Below, piece by piece: positions 17,967 through 26,836 of a DNA stretch of 64,000 bases (position 1 is the stretch's first letter; each line of letters begins with the position of its first letter). The stretch covers positions 620,001 through 684,000 of the forward strand of contig CAVZBZ010000001.1 in NCBI GenBank assembly GCA_963773665.1, in the 5' to 3' direction. The position numbers and the translations under genes are program-made. This stretch comes from DATJLY01 sp963773665 (GTDB lineage Bacteria; Pseudomonadota; Alphaproteobacteria; ATCC43930; CGMCC-115725). Under the pieces are notes generated by a model. The model saw nothing but the letters and a program-made list of their open reading frames with translations. It had not been told where the DNA came from and did not search any database.

Positions 17967-18860
17967 ATGCCTGCTCTCGTCATCGACCGGCGGCAGCGCG
18001 ACCTCGGCGGGTTCGAAGTGGGCCGCGTGCTGCCGTCCGCCAAGCGGCACATGGTCGGCCCGTTCATCTTCTTCGACCATCTGGGGCCGGTGGAGTTTCC
18101 GCGCGGCCTGCCGCGCAGCGCCGACGTGCGCCCGCATCCGCATATCGGCCTCGCCACCGTCACGTACCTGTTCGCGGGCGAGATCACGCATCGCGACAGC
18201 GTCGGCTCGGAGCAGCCGATCCGGCCGGGCGCCATCAACTGGATGATCGCCGGCAAAGGCATCACGCATTCCGAGCGGTTCGAGAAGGCGCGCGCCGAAG
18301 GGGGTCCCTTGCACGCGATCCAGTCGTGGGTGGCGCTGCCCCTGGCGCGCGAGGAATGCGAGCCTGCTTTCGCGCATCACCCGGGCGACAGCCTGCCGCT
18401 GCTCGAAAGCGGCGGAACGCGGGCGCGGCTCCTCGCCGGGGCGGCGTTCGGCAAGCGCTCCAAGGTCGAGACGCTGTCGGCGATGTTCTATCTCCACTGC
18501 GTGCTCGCCGATGGCGCCGCGGCGGAACTGCCGGGCGAATATCCCGAGCGCGCGGCCTATGTCGTGTCGGGCGAGGTCGAGCACGAGGGAAACCGCTACC
18601 GCGCCGGCCAGATGCTGGCGTTCGAAGCGCGCCAGCCCGCGGCGCTCGTCGCGCGCGGACCGGCGGTCGTGATGCTGCTCGGCGGCGAGCCCGTGGGCGA
18701 GCGCTTCATCGAGTGGAACTTCGTCTCGTCGTCGAGGGAGCGGATCGAGCAGGCCAAGGCCGACTGGCGCGCCGGGCGCATGACGCTGCCGCAACGCGAT
18801 CACGACGAGTTCATCCCGCTGCCGGAAACGCCGGCGCCGCGCGCCACTCCGATGTCCTAG
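17967..18860 (+). CDS. Pirin-family protein
   Basis: The 297-residue bicupin shows the pirin signature: RPHPHIGLATVTYLF (metal-binding histidines), GEITHRDSVGSEQPI, NWMIAGKGITHSER and the second cupin near YVVSGEVEHEG. Pirins bind iron; some have quercetinase-like activity and others are redox-dependent cofactors. ATG at 17967 with GGGAGG at 17956-17961. Its last 4 bases overlap the convergent minor-pilin gene. No link to the pilus is evident. Confidence 0.9.
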   Translation: MPALVIDRRQRDLGGFEVGRVLPSAKRHMVGPFIFFDHLGPVEFPRGLPRSADVRPHPHIGLATVTYLFAGEITHRDSVGSEQPIRPGAINWMIAGKGITHSERFEKARAEGGPLHAIQSWVALPLAREECEPAFAHHPGDSLPLLESGGTRARLLAGAAFGKRSKVETLSAMFYLHCVLADGAAAELPGEYPERAAYVVSGEVEHEGNRYRAGQMLAFEARQPAALVARGPAVVMLLGGEPVGERFIEWNFVSSSRERIEQAKADWRAGRMTLPQRDHDEFIPLPETPAPRATPMS

Positions 18861-19327
18861 GACGGCGGCGCGGGATAGCAGGAGGCGGCGGTAAGCGTGA
18901 CGCTCGTCATCGGCAGGAAGGCCACGCCGATCTGGAACGGATAGCTCGCGGTGACGCAGTTGGAGCCGGTGCAGCTGCCCGAGCCGAGGCAGGTGCAGCT
19001 CGCGGTATTGAGGCAGGCCGTGAAAGTGCCGGTTCCGACCGACAGGCCGAAGGCCTGCTGCGTCGCCACGGTCTGCACGTTCGCCGAGGTGCTGCAGTCC
19101 TTGGGAGTGTTGTTCGCGCCGAGCGAATTCGCCGCCGAGAAATCGCTGGCGCAGCGCGCCGCGCTCACGACCGCGTGCTGCAGCGCGAACTGGATGAAGA
19201 GCGCCGTTCCGAACTGAAAAATCCCGAACAGCAGCACGATGAAGAACGGCAGCAGCAGCGCGAACTCGACCGCCGTCACGCCGCGCACGTCGCGCGCGAA
19301 CATCCGCCCGGCCGCGAGCCGCGCCAC
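18857..19327 (-). CDS. TadE/TadG-like minor pilin 2
   Basis: This 156-residue pseudopilin-like protein has a basic leader, then RGVTAVEFALLLPFFIVLLFG, the TadE-type prepilin site G/VTAVEF. A globular part with several cysteines follows (CASDFS, CSTSAN, CTCLGSGSC, NCVTASY), which may form disulphides. It starts just after the upstream minor pilin (GTG 19327; an ATG at 19303 is possible). It is probably processed by CpaA and placed at the pilus tip or base. A full TadG with a von Willebrand domain is not seen. Confidence 0.8.
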   Translation of the reverse strand: MARLAAGRMFARDVRGVTAVEFALLLPFFIVLLFGIFQFGTALFIQFALQHAVVSAARCASDFSAANSLGANNTPKDCSTSANVQTVATQQAFGLSVGTGTFTACLNTASCTCLGSGSCTGSNCVTASYPFQIGVAFLPMTSVTLTAASCYPAPPS

Positions 19328-19329
19328 GG

Positions 19330-19941
19330 CTACTGGATCCGCACGAGGTAGTTCGACGACATGGTCAGCGGGCTCGCGAGATTGATGCCGAGGCTGAGCT
19401 TCTGGCTGATGAAGCTGTAAGGCAGGATCGTGCTGAAGCTGGCGGTCGCCGAAACCAGCACGTAGGTGCCGGCCGCGGGACTGGCGGGAACACAGGTCGG
19501 CTTGGTCGCTCCGGGCTGCGCGCAATCGCCCTGGTTCGAACCGAGATCGACCGCGCCCGAGGCCGAACTGATGCAGCAGAAAAGCACATTCGCCGTGGCG
19601 CTCAGCGCCGACATGAACACGGTGCTGGGCGCCACCTTCTGGGCCGCGGTCTGGATCGCGGTGTCGAATGCGCACGGCGGCGAGTTGGTGGCGCAGGAAA
19701 TGTTGTTGTAGCAGGTCGAGGTGTTGCTGCAGTTGGCGTTGAGCTGCGCGTAGGCCGCACCCGCCTGGGCCGCGTTGGCGACCGCCATCTTGGTATAGAT
19801 GCCGAGGCCGAAATCGACCATCGCCGCGGCGAGAAAAACCAACACCGGCGCGACCAGCGCCATCTCTATGGCGGCGCCGCCCGAGGCGCCCCGCGCAAAT
19901 CCCCGGCAAAACGCGGCGAATGTCCCTGCGGATTTCCGCAT
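19330..19941 (-). CDS. TadE-like minor pilin 1
   Basis: The 203-residue protein has a leader with SGGAAIEMALVAPVLVFLAA, a TadE-like hydrophobic N-terminus with the Glu at +5, followed by a Cys-rich exposed domain (NCSNTSTCYNNISC, CAFDTAI, FCCIS). It is first of a two-gene operon read from the promoter at 19973-20001. The Cys-rich body resembles that of the next gene, suggesting paralogy. Confidence 0.8.
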   Translation of the reverse strand: MRKSAGTFAAFCRGFARGASGGAAIEMALVAPVLVFLAAAMVDFGLGIYTKMAVANAAQAGAAYAQLNANCSNTSTCYNNISCATNSPPCAFDTAIQTAAQKVAPSTVFMSALSATANVLFCCISSASGAVDLGSNQGDCAQPGATKPTCVPASPAAGTYVLVSATASFSTILPYSFISQKLSLGINLASPLTMSSNYLVRIQ

Positions 19942-19972
19942 GCCCAGTTAAGCACTTGATTTAATTAAGTGC

Positions 19973-20016
19973 ATTCTATCCGATTTGGGCGGTTAAGTCG
20001 AGTGACCCGGGTCACA
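19973..20016 (-). promoter_or_regulatory. Promoter with Crp-type box for the minor-pilin operon
   Basis: On the minus strand, TCGACT (20001-19996), 17 bp and TAGAAT (19978-19973) form a sigma-70-like promoter. Immediately upstream is TGTGA-cccggg-TCACT (20016-20001), which matches the Crp/Fnr consensus TGTGA-N6-TCACA at all but the last base. Its centre is about 42 bp from the predicted start near 19967, the classical class II activator position. A further palindrome, GCACTT-N9-AAGTGC (19952-19972), covers the predicted transcript start and could be a repressor site. Confidence 0.55.
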
Positions 20017-20110
20017 GGCGATGTATCAGGCCGAGACTGTGATTGACGAAATGGGTCGTCACGTAGGCGAACATGTCGAGCCCGGAGCAAAGCCGCAGTC
20101 GCCGGATCAC
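20012..20110 (-). pseudogene. Remnant of adenylate-cyclase-type membrane domain
   Basis: A 32-codon open stretch (GTG 20110 to TGA 20012) reads VIRRLRLCSGLDMFAYVTTHFVNHSLGLIHRL. The core RLRL-SGL--F-YV-THF-NHSLGL resembles the start of a conserved membrane domain in alphaproteobacterial adenylate/guanylate cyclases. Everything after the first helix is missing. No ribosome site is seen. It lies right behind the small membrane-protein gene in the same frame. I read it as a decayed or truncated gene. Confidence 0.4.
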
Positions 20111-20182
20111 CCGATCCCCCGGACCTCGGCGCCGAAAAGCGCACGCCCCACCCTGCCACAGGGCGAGAGCGGCGAACAGGGT

Positions 20183-20407
20183 TTAGGGCCGGCGCTTGGT
20201 CGGCGGGATCACGGCCTTGCGCCGCGCCGGGCGGAGCGAGGGCTCGCCCGCGTAAATCGACAGCACGGTTGCCAGTGCGAGATAGATCACCGCGGTGAGC
20301 GCGTTTTCCGGATGATTGAAGCTGAGCCAGAGATAGAAAATGCCGGGCCCGCCGAACATCGCCGCCAGGATCCGCGCGCCCCACCGCATCTGCTCGTGCG
20401 CCAACAT
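20183..20407 (-). CDS. Small membrane protein (74 aa), unknown function
   Basis: The frame from ATG 20407 gives 74 residues with two hydrophobic segments (RILAAMFGGPGIFYLWLSF and NALTAVIYLALATVLSIYA) and a basic C-terminus (RPARRKAVIPPTKRR). The ATG is preceded by AAGGGAAC. An in-frame ATG at 20467 would add 20 polar residues. It is probably an inner-membrane protein. I find no family match. Confidence 0.5.
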   Translation of the reverse strand: MLAHEQMRWGARILAAMFGGPGIFYLWLSFNHPENALTAVIYLALATVLSIYAGEPSLRPARRKAVIPPTKRRP

Positions 20408-20536
20408 GTTCCCTTGCTCCCGTTCGCCGTCCCCCGCAAATGTCGGCGAATTTGCGAATAATGTCAAGAAAACACAAAGATAATTTAAGTAAAATGCGAG
20501 ATGAATTTAACGTTAATTGTTGGATGTGTTTTACGG

Positions 20537-20610
20537 AGATCGCTTTGCTGCGCTCGCGATGACAGGCTTTGTTTGTCATTGCGCGGCGCGCCAAGCGACG
20601 AAGCAATCCC
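20537..20610. repeat. Imperfect palindromic dispersed-type repeat
   Basis: The block contains two inverted arms: GATCGCTTTGCTGCGCTCGC + GATGACA (20539-20564) and TGTCATTGCG to GACGAAGCAATC (20575-20608). The CATTGCG...AAGCGACGAAGCAATCC core resembles palindromic elements scattered between genes in many alphaproteobacteria. Only one copy is visible in this window. It lies between the small membrane-protein gene and gspE and could fold into a long RNA hairpin. Confidence 0.5.
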
Positions 20611-20685
20611 CTCGAAAGACACACGATCTCGCCGCCCGCGCGCCTTGGCATCGCCGCAGCGATGGCTTAGCCTTTCGGCGTGGCC

Positions 20686-22386
20686 ATGGACGCACCCGCT
20701 TTCGCCGCCAAGAATTCGATCGAAGCCGCGATCGGCGAGGCGCTGGTCGCACGCGGCAAGCTCTCCCCGGCCGGGCTCGACCGGGCCTTGCGGCTGCGCT
20801 CGGGCAGCGAGCGCTTTCTGGCGCTGCTCTCGAAGCTCGGACTCGTGTCCGAGCGCGACATCGCCGAGGCCTTGGCCGAGCGGCTCGGCCTTGCCATCGC
20901 GAGCCCTGAGGATTTTCCCGACGCGCCGCCGCTCGAGGATCAGCTCGGCGCGAATTTTTTGCGCCACGCGAAAGTGCTGCCGCTGGCCGAGGAGCCGCAC
21001 GCGATCGTGCTGGCGATGGCCGATCCGCTCGACGAGGTGACGATCCGCGCGATCGAATTGAAATCGCGCAAGCGCGTGGCGCCGCGGATCGCCACATTTT
21101 CCGACATCGAGGCGGCGCTCGAGCGGCTTTACCCGGCACCCGGCACGGCATCCGTCGCCGCCGAGGCCGCGCCCGAAGCGTCCGACGCGCACCACGATGT
21201 CGAGCGGCTCAAGGACCTGGCAAGCGGCGCGCCGGTCATCCGGCTCGCCAACCAGCTCATCGCGCGCGCCGTGGAGCTGCGCGCGTCCGACATCCACATC
21301 GAGCCGCGCGAGCATGGGCTGGCGATCCGCTATCGCATCGACGGCGCGCTCCAGGACATGGAGGCGCCGCCGGCGACCATCGGGCCCGCGCTCGTGTCGC
21401 GCGTAAAGATCATGGCGCGGCTCGACATCGCCGAGCGCCGCCTGCCGCAGGACGGGCGCATCCGCATGCCCGTGCGCGGCCGCCAGATCGACATGCGCGT
21501 CTCGACCGTGCCGACGATCAACGGCGAGAACGTGGTGCTGCGCGTCCTCGACCGCTCGAGCATCGAGCTCGAATTCGCGAAGCTCGGCTTCGATCGGGAG
21601 CTCGAGGAGCGCTATCTCCAACTCCTCGACCAGCCCAATGGCATCCTCCTCGTCACCGGCCCGACGGGCAGCGGCAAGACCACGACGCTCTACACGTCGC
21701 TGCGCCATCTCAACGTGCCGGACAAGAAACTCTTCAGCGTCGAGGACCCGGTCGAGTACCAGCTCGACGGCGTCAGCCAGGTCGAGATCCGGCCGCACAT
21801 CGGCATGAGTTTCGCGCATGTGCTGCGCTCGATCCTGCGCCAGGATCCCGACATCGTCATGATCGGCGAGATCCGCGACCGCGAAACCGCGGAGATCGCG
21901 ATCCAGGCGGCGCTGACCGGCCATCTGGTGCTGTCGACGCTGCACACCAACAGCGCCGCCGGCACGGTGACGCGGCTTTTGGACATGGGCATTCCCGACT
22001 ATCTCCTGACCTCGACCATCAACGGCATCCAGGCGCAGCGGCTGGTGCGGCGGCTCTGCGCCGAATGCCGCGAGGCGTACGCGCCGGTGCCGGGTTTTCT
22101 GGAGCAGCTCGGCATCGCGCGCGTGCCGGCCGATGTGCGGCTTTATCGCGGGCGCGGCTGCCCGGCGTGCCACGGTACGGGGTTCCGCGGGCGCGTGTGC
22201 GTCGTCGAGCTGATGCCGATCTCGGCCGCGATACGGCGCCTCATCCTCGCCCATGCCGAGACGCAGGAGATCGAGGCCACGGCGATCGCCGAGGGCATGC
22301 GCACCATGTTCGAGGCGGGCCTCGCCCTCGCCCTTGCCGGCACGACCACGGTCGAGGAAGTGCTGCGCGTCACCCGCGCGGCCTAG
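20686..22386 (+). CDS. gspE: Type II secretion ATPase GspE
   Basis: The 566-residue motor ATPase has an N1E domain (about residues 10-145), a linker, and the GspE core: ASDIHIEPRE, Walker A GPTGSGKTT (near 325), Asp box VEDPVEYQL, Walker B IVMIGEIRDRET, and HTNSAAGTVTRL. The tetracysteine zinc motif is present (CAEC and CPACHGTG). It powers the pseudopilus. The ATG at 20686 gives 566 residues; a GTG at 20680 is possible. First gene of the gsp cluster. Confidence 0.93.
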   Translation: MDAPAFAAKNSIEAAIGEALVARGKLSPAGLDRALRLRSGSERFLALLSKLGLVSERDIAEALAERLGLAIASPEDFPDAPPLEDQLGANFLRHAKVLPLAEEPHAIVLAMADPLDEVTIRAIELKSRKRVAPRIATFSDIEAALERLYPAPGTASVAAEAAPEASDAHHDVERLKDLASGAPVIRLANQLIARAVELRASDIHIEPREHGLAIRYRIDGALQDMEAPPATIGPALVSRVKIMARLDIAERRLPQDGRIRMPVRGRQIDMRVSTVPTINGENVVLRVLDRSSIELEFAKLGFDRELEERYLQLLDQPNGILLVTGPTGSGKTTTLYTSLRHLNVPDKKLFSVEDPVEYQLDGVSQVEIRPHIGMSFAHVLRSILRQDPDIVMIGEIRDRETAEIAIQAALTGHLVLSTLHTNSAAGTVTRLLDMGIPDYLLTSTINGIQAQRLVRRLCAECREAYAPVPGFLEQLGIARVPADVRLYRGRGCPACHGTGFRGRVCVVELMPISAAIRRLILAHAETQEIEATAIAEGMRTMFEAGLALALAGTTTVEEVLRVTRAA

Positions 22387-22388
22387 CC

Positions 22389-23604
22389 ATGGCGGTCTAT
22401 CGCTACAAGGCCGTCAACGGCGCCGGCGAAGTCGTCGAGGGGACGATGGACGCGCCAACGCAATGGGCGGTGGTGCGCGAATTGAACGGCGCGGGCCTCA
22501 CGCCCATTCGCGCCGACCCGGCGCGCGCCGGGTTCTGGTCGCAGCCGATCCGGTTCGAGCTGCGCCGCAAGCGCGGCCCGACCTTCACCGAGCTTGCGAC
22601 ATTCACGCGCGAGCTTGCGATGCTGCTCGATGCCGGGCTGCCGCTCGACCGCGCGCTCACCGCCACGCTCGATCTCGGTGGCGAAAATTCCCGCTGGCGC
22701 ATCGACCGCGTGATCGAGCGCGTGCGCGGCGGCGCGCCGCTGGCGCAGGCGCTGGCATCCGCGGGGGGATTCCCGTCCTTCTATTCCGGCATGGTCGAGG
22801 CCGGCGAGGCGAGCGGCAATCTCCAGCCGGTGCTGCAGCGCTTGGCCGAATATCTCGACAGCATGGCGCGGCTCAGGGACAGCGTGTCGTCGGCGCTGAT
22901 CTATCCGGCACTCGTGGGCATCACCTGCCTCGGGTCGCTCGCGATCTTCATCGGCTTCGTGCTGCCGCAGTTCGAGGGCGTGCTGCGCGACGCCGGCGTG
23001 GCGGTGCCGTTCGGCATGCGCGTCATGCTCGGCACGGTGCGGTTCATCGGCAGCTGGTGGTGGCTTTTGGCCGCGCTTGGGATCGGCCTCTTCTTCCTCG
23101 CGCGCCGGCAGCTCGAAGCGCCCGGAAGGGCGGCGCGCCGCCGACCGCGCCGTCCTCGCCATTCCGCTCGTCGGCGGTCTCGTGCGCAAGACCATCGCCG
23201 CGCGGTTCGCGCGCACGCTTGGCCTGCTGCTGCAGAACGGGGTCGCGCTGTCGCCCGCGCTCGCCATCGCGCGCGGCACGCTCAGCAACGAGGTGATGCG
23301 CGAGGCGCTCGATCAGGTCGCCGTGAACGTGCGCGAGGGACGCGGCTTCGCCGATCCGCTCATCAAGGCCGGCATCCTGCCCGAGCTGGCCGGCCAGCTC
23401 ATCAAGGTCGGCGAGGAAACCGCGCGGCTCGCCGAAATCCTCGCCAAGGTCGCCGACATCTACGACTGGGAAATGCGGCGCGCGCTCGACCGGCTGATGA
23501 GTTTTCTGGTGCCGGGGCTGACGATCTTCATGGGCATCGTCGTGGCCGGCGTGGTCGGCTCGATCCTGACCGCCCTCTTCAGCATCTATGACGTTGCGCT
23601 GTAG
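22389..23604 (+). pseudogene. gspF: Type II secretion platform protein GspF, frameshifted
   Basis: This gene encodes the polytopic inner-membrane platform. The first frame (from ATG 22389) gives MAVYRYKAVNGAGEVVEG and the first T2SSF repeat with MVEAGEASGNLQPVLQRL. At about 23121-23123 (GCGCCCGG) one extra base shifts the frame. The conserved remainder, EGRRAADRAVLAIPL then KVGEETARLAEILAKV, continues in the +1 frame to the stop at 23604. Removing one C restores a standard length protein of about 405 residues. Both halves are otherwise intact, so a sequence error is more likely than decay. It overlaps gspH. Confidence 0.85.
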
Positions 23605-24040
23605 CGGCTTCACCCTCATCGAGCTGCTGATCGTGCTGGCGATCATGGCGGCGGCGAGCGTGCTGTTCGCGACATATCTTGGCACCGGCACGGCGGGCGC
23701 CGAATTGCGCGCGGCAACGCGCGAGCTTGCGGCTTCGCTCAACGAGACCAGGAGCGACGCGATCGCCGGCAATCGCATCGCCACGCTCACGCTCGACGCC
23801 GCCGCGCACAGCTACCGCGATGCACGGCGCTTCCATCGCATCTCCGGGCGGCTCGGCCTCGCCTATCGCGGGCTCGTGCCGGCCGGCGGCGACGGCAAGG
23901 AGGCTTCGATCTATTTCTTTCCGGACGGCAGCTCGAGCGGCGGCGAGATCGATTTCGCCGCCGGAAATGCCCGCGAGGGGGTGAGCGTCGACTGGTTCAC
24001 CGGGCGGACGAGCGCTCATGCGATCGCGCCGGCGCGCTGA
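23588..24040 (+). CDS. gspH: Minor pseudopilin GspH
   Basis: The 150-residue prepilin-like protein has the short leader MTLRCSG/FTLIELLIVLAI and a globular part. The pattern ELRAATRELAASLNETRSDAIAGNR is typical of GspH/FimT; GspG would have a shorter body and a calcium site. It starts 17 bp inside the end of gspF. It is methylated and cleaved by a PilD-type peptidase, which is not obvious in this window. Confidence 0.8.
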   Translation: MTLRCSGFTLIELLIVLAIMAAASVLFATYLGTGTAGAELRAATRELAASLNETRSDAIAGNRIATLTLDAAAHSYRDARRFHRISGRLGLAYRGLVPAGGDGKEASIYFFPDGSSSGGEIDFAAGNAREGVSVDWFTGRTSAHAIAPAR

Positions 24041-24428
24041 GCGCGCAGCGGGCTTCACGCTCATCGAGGTGCTGGTCGCGTTCGCGATCGCGGCCGTGCT
24101 GCTCGTGCCGCTCATTCGCATCTTCTCGGGCGGGATCGGCGGGCTCGCCCGCTCCGAGCGCGCGGCGACGGCGTCCATTTGGGCGGAGACGGTGCTGGCC
24201 GCCAGGGACGGCGAGACGCCGCTTAGCGAGGGCGTCGAGGGCGGCGACCTGCCGGGGGGATATCGCTGGCAGCGCACGGTGGTGCTTTATCGCGAGGGCG
24301 GGTTCGCGCAGGAGGGACGGCCGCTCGTCCCCTACCAGGTGACGCTCACAGTGTCGTGGCGCGAGGGCGTGCGGGTCCGGTCCGTGACGCTCGAGACCCT
24401 GCGCCTTGCCCGGCCGCCGCAGAGCTGA
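24018..24428 (+). CDS. gspI: Minor pseudopilin GspI
   Basis: This 136-residue pseudopilin has leader MRSRRRAERAAG/FTLIEVLVAFAIAAV and a small C-terminal domain. The size and the FTLIEVLVA motif match GspI, part of the tip complex with GspJ and GspK. It overlaps gspH by 23 bp and gspJ by 1 bp, showing tight coupling. Confidence 0.8.
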   Translation: MRSRRRAERAAGFTLIEVLVAFAIAAVLLVPLIRIFSGGIGGLARSERAATASIWAETVLAARDGETPLSEGVEGGDLPGGYRWQRTVVLYREGGFAQEGRPLVPYQVTLTVSWREGVRVRSVTLETLRLARPPQS

Positions 24429-25114
24429 TGCGCGCGCGCGGCTTCACCCTCATCGAGATGCTGGTGGCGCTGGCGCTTCTGGCGCTGCTTTCGGCGCTGC
24501 TCGTGGCGGGCTTGCGCCTCTCGCGCAACGCCGTCCTCACGAGCGAGACCGCGACCGAGCGACTGTTGCGCACCGAGCGCGCACTCGACCTCATCCGCCG
24601 CCAGTTGCAGCAGGCCGATCCGCTGCCGCTTGCCGCCGGCGTCGATCCGCCGCCGGTGGCCTTTGCCGGCGATGGCGCGAGCATCGTCTTCATCGCGCCG
24701 CCGGCGGCATATCTCGCGCGCGGCGGCGAGCAGGTCACGTGGCTTGTGGTCGAGCGCAGCGGCGCCGGCGCGCGGCTCGTGCTGCGCTTTCGGCCGCTCG
24801 ACCGCGCGCGCGACCGGTGGCCGCTCGCCGAAGGCGGCACGGATTTGCAATCGGCCGTGCTGCTCGACGGCATCGCCGATGCCCGGTTCTCGTTCTTCGG
24901 GCGCGCAGCACCCGGCGCCGACGCGCGCTGGCTCGCGGACTGGCGCAACGAGCCGGCGCTTCCCGACCTCATCCGCGTCACCGTGACAGGAGGCGGCGAA
25001 GCCTGGCCCGACCTCGTCGTCGCACCCGCGCTCGGCCGGCCGGCCGGTACGGGATTGCTGCAACTCAATGCACCGCTGTGCCGGCGCGAATCCGAAACCG
25101 TGGGTTGCCCTTAA
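24428..25114 (+). CDS. gspJ: Minor pseudopilin GspJ
   Basis: The 228-residue pseudopilin starts MRARG/FTLIEMLVALALLALLS. The body carries the GspJ pattern (ERALDLIRRQLQQADP; AVLLDGIADARFSFFG; LPDLIRVTV). It starts on the last base of the gspI stop (TGATG). It forms the pseudopilus tip with GspI and GspK. A 169-bp gap follows before an unrelated secreted protein gene. Confidence 0.85.
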   Translation: MRARGFTLIEMLVALALLALLSALLVAGLRLSRNAVLTSETATERLLRTERALDLIRRQLQQADPLPLAAGVDPPPVAFAGDGASIVFIAPPAAYLARGGEQVTWLVVERSGAGARLVLRFRPLDRARDRWPLAEGGTDLQSAVLLDGIADARFSFFGRAAPGADARWLADWRNEPALPDLIRVTVTGGGEAWPDLVVAPALGRPAGTGLLQLNAPLCRRESETVGCP

Positions 25115-25283
25115 GTTCAATAGACGCGTCCTATCGGATCGGTTAACGATTCCTCCTAACCGCCTGATTCAGTCCAAAATTCATCGGGACTGATCCTTTG
25201 TAAAATGAGAGCGGAAAATCGGGCGGCGTTATTGTGCCTGGTGAAGTAGTGCCCCACTAACGCCATGCTGGGAGGACCCATTT

Positions 25284-26663
25284 ATGTCACAGAAGCGCGC
25301 AAGAATATTGGCACCCTGTGCCAAAGGACTAGCCTTGCTCGGACTGCTCGCGGCGCCGGCCACTTTGGTCCATGCCGACGACATCGGCTTGCTGGACACC
25401 GCCGCCCCCACCACCGCCTACGTGTTGCCGGCGACCACGGTCGAAGGCAATGCGACCCACCCGATCACCTCGTTCGACATCAGCTTCGTCGACAATTTCG
25501 CCGGGATCTATCTGCTGGCCGACCGCTCCAACAAGGGGATCGACGTCGTCGACCTCAACTTCAACACCGCGAGCGTGATCAGCCCAACCGGTGCGGGCTG
25601 CACCCTGCCGTCGCCCACCGCTCCGAACTGCACGTTCCAGGGGTTCGTCACGGATCCGAACTCGCCCGGTCCGATCAATGACGTGTCGGGGCCGAACGGC
25701 GTCGCCACCGTCAATCACAACGAAATCTGGGCCGGCGATGCGCCGACCTTTGGCGGCGGCGCGCCGGCGGTCGGATACGGCAACGACAATTGCGACAGCT
25801 CGATCAAGGTCATCAATCTGCGCACGCAGCAGGTCACCGACGTGATCAACACCGGCGGATGCTTCCGCGCCGATGAGGTCGCGTTCGATCCGGAAGACGA
25901 AGTCTTCATCGCCGCCAACGACGCCGAGCAGGACATCGGCAATCCGAACTTCGTCACGCTGATCTCGGCGAAGTCGCACAGGATCCTGCACAAGATCGTC
26001 TTCGACGGGACGGGCGGCACGCCGTTCGCCACGAACGGCATCGAGCAACCGACCTGGAACGCGAAGGACAACAAATTCTACATTGCCGTGCCGGCCAATG
26101 GCGGGAGCTTCTCCAGCCCCTCGTCCGTCGGTGCAGTGGCCGTCGTGAATCCGACGAGCGGGGTTGTCGAGAGGGTCATCACGGTCAATAACTGCACGCC
26201 CAACGGCATCGCGGTCGGACCGAACAACCAGGCCGTGCTCGGCTGCAATGCCACCATGCCGGTGCAGGTCATCGATCTCGCGACCGGCTCAGTCGTCGCT
26301 TCGATCGCACAGGTCAATGGCGGGTGCGATGAAGTGTGGTACGAGGCCTCGCAGAACCACTATCTCACGGCCTGCAGCCAAGGCGCCACGGCCGCGCCAT
26401 TTTATGTTCTCGGCGTGATCGACGCCGGCTCGACCAGTGCCGCGCCGAGCTGGGACGAGAACATCCAGACCAAGCCGACCTCGACATCGGGCGCGAGCCC
26501 GCACTCGGCGACGGCCGACGATTTCAGCAACCGCAACCTCGTGCCGATGGGTGCCGGAAATTCGAACTGCCCCGGCACCAACGGATGCATCGGCGCCTGG
26601 GTTCTGACCAGCGACCACGACGATCCGAACGACGCCACCTATGTCCGGGAGCTGCAACGCTAG
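25284..26663 (+). CDS. Secreted beta-propeller-like protein inside gsp cluster
   Basis: The 459-residue protein has a signal peptide (cleavage near VHA/DD). Repeated YVTN/SMP-30-like blades follow, such as NKGIDVVDLNF, SIKVINLRTQQVTDVI, GAVAVVNPTSGVVERVI and MPVQVIDLATGSVVASI. Several cysteines could form disulphides. GGAGG at 25271-25275 precedes the ATG. A strong terminator follows, so it is its own transcription unit within the gsp locus. Its position suggests it is a substrate of this secretion system, which is inference. No enzymatic motif is visible. Confidence 0.75.
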   Translation: MSQKRARILAPCAKGLALLGLLAAPATLVHADDIGLLDTAAPTTAYVLPATTVEGNATHPITSFDISFVDNFAGIYLLADRSNKGIDVVDLNFNTASVISPTGAGCTLPSPTAPNCTFQGFVTDPNSPGPINDVSGPNGVATVNHNEIWAGDAPTFGGGAPAVGYGNDNCDSSIKVINLRTQQVTDVINTGGCFRADEVAFDPEDEVFIAANDAEQDIGNPNFVTLISAKSHRILHKIVFDGTGGTPFATNGIEQPTWNAKDNKFYIAVPANGGSFSSPSSVGAVAVVNPTSGVVERVITVNNCTPNGIAVGPNNQAVLGCNATMPVQVIDLATGSVVASIAQVNGGCDEVWYEASQNHYLTACSQGATAAPFYVLGVIDAGSTSAAPSWDENIQTKPTSTSGASPHSATADDFSNRNLVPMGAGNSNCPGTNGCIGAWVLTSDHDDPNDATYVRELQR

Positions 26664-26700
26664 CCGGGCGGCCGAAATCGGAACGATAGAGCGCATTTCT

Positions 26701-26742
26701 ACCGGGCGGCGAGCGCAGCTTGTCGCCCGGTATTTCATTTTG
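26701..26742 (+). terminator. Rho-independent terminator after the beta-propeller gene
   Basis: TACCGGGCG (26701-26709) pairs perfectly with CGCCCGGTA (26725-26733) and is followed by TTTCATTTT (26734-26742). It ends the secreted-protein transcript 38 bp after its stop codon and insulates gspL, which therefore needs its own promoter in 26743-26836. Confidence 0.8.
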
Positions 26743-26836
26743 GTGAATACACGAAATCCCGAGCCGCCGCCGCGCCTTGTGCTAAAATAATAGTGCGCAG
26801 TCCCGGCGACCGGCGAGAATTCGCAGTTCCTTTTCC

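Noticed and set aside
20485..22254. Long open frame on the minus strand opposite gspE
   Set aside because: High GC creates long antisense frames. Its product is Arg/His/Asp-rich without any domain, while the plus strand encodes a complete GspE.
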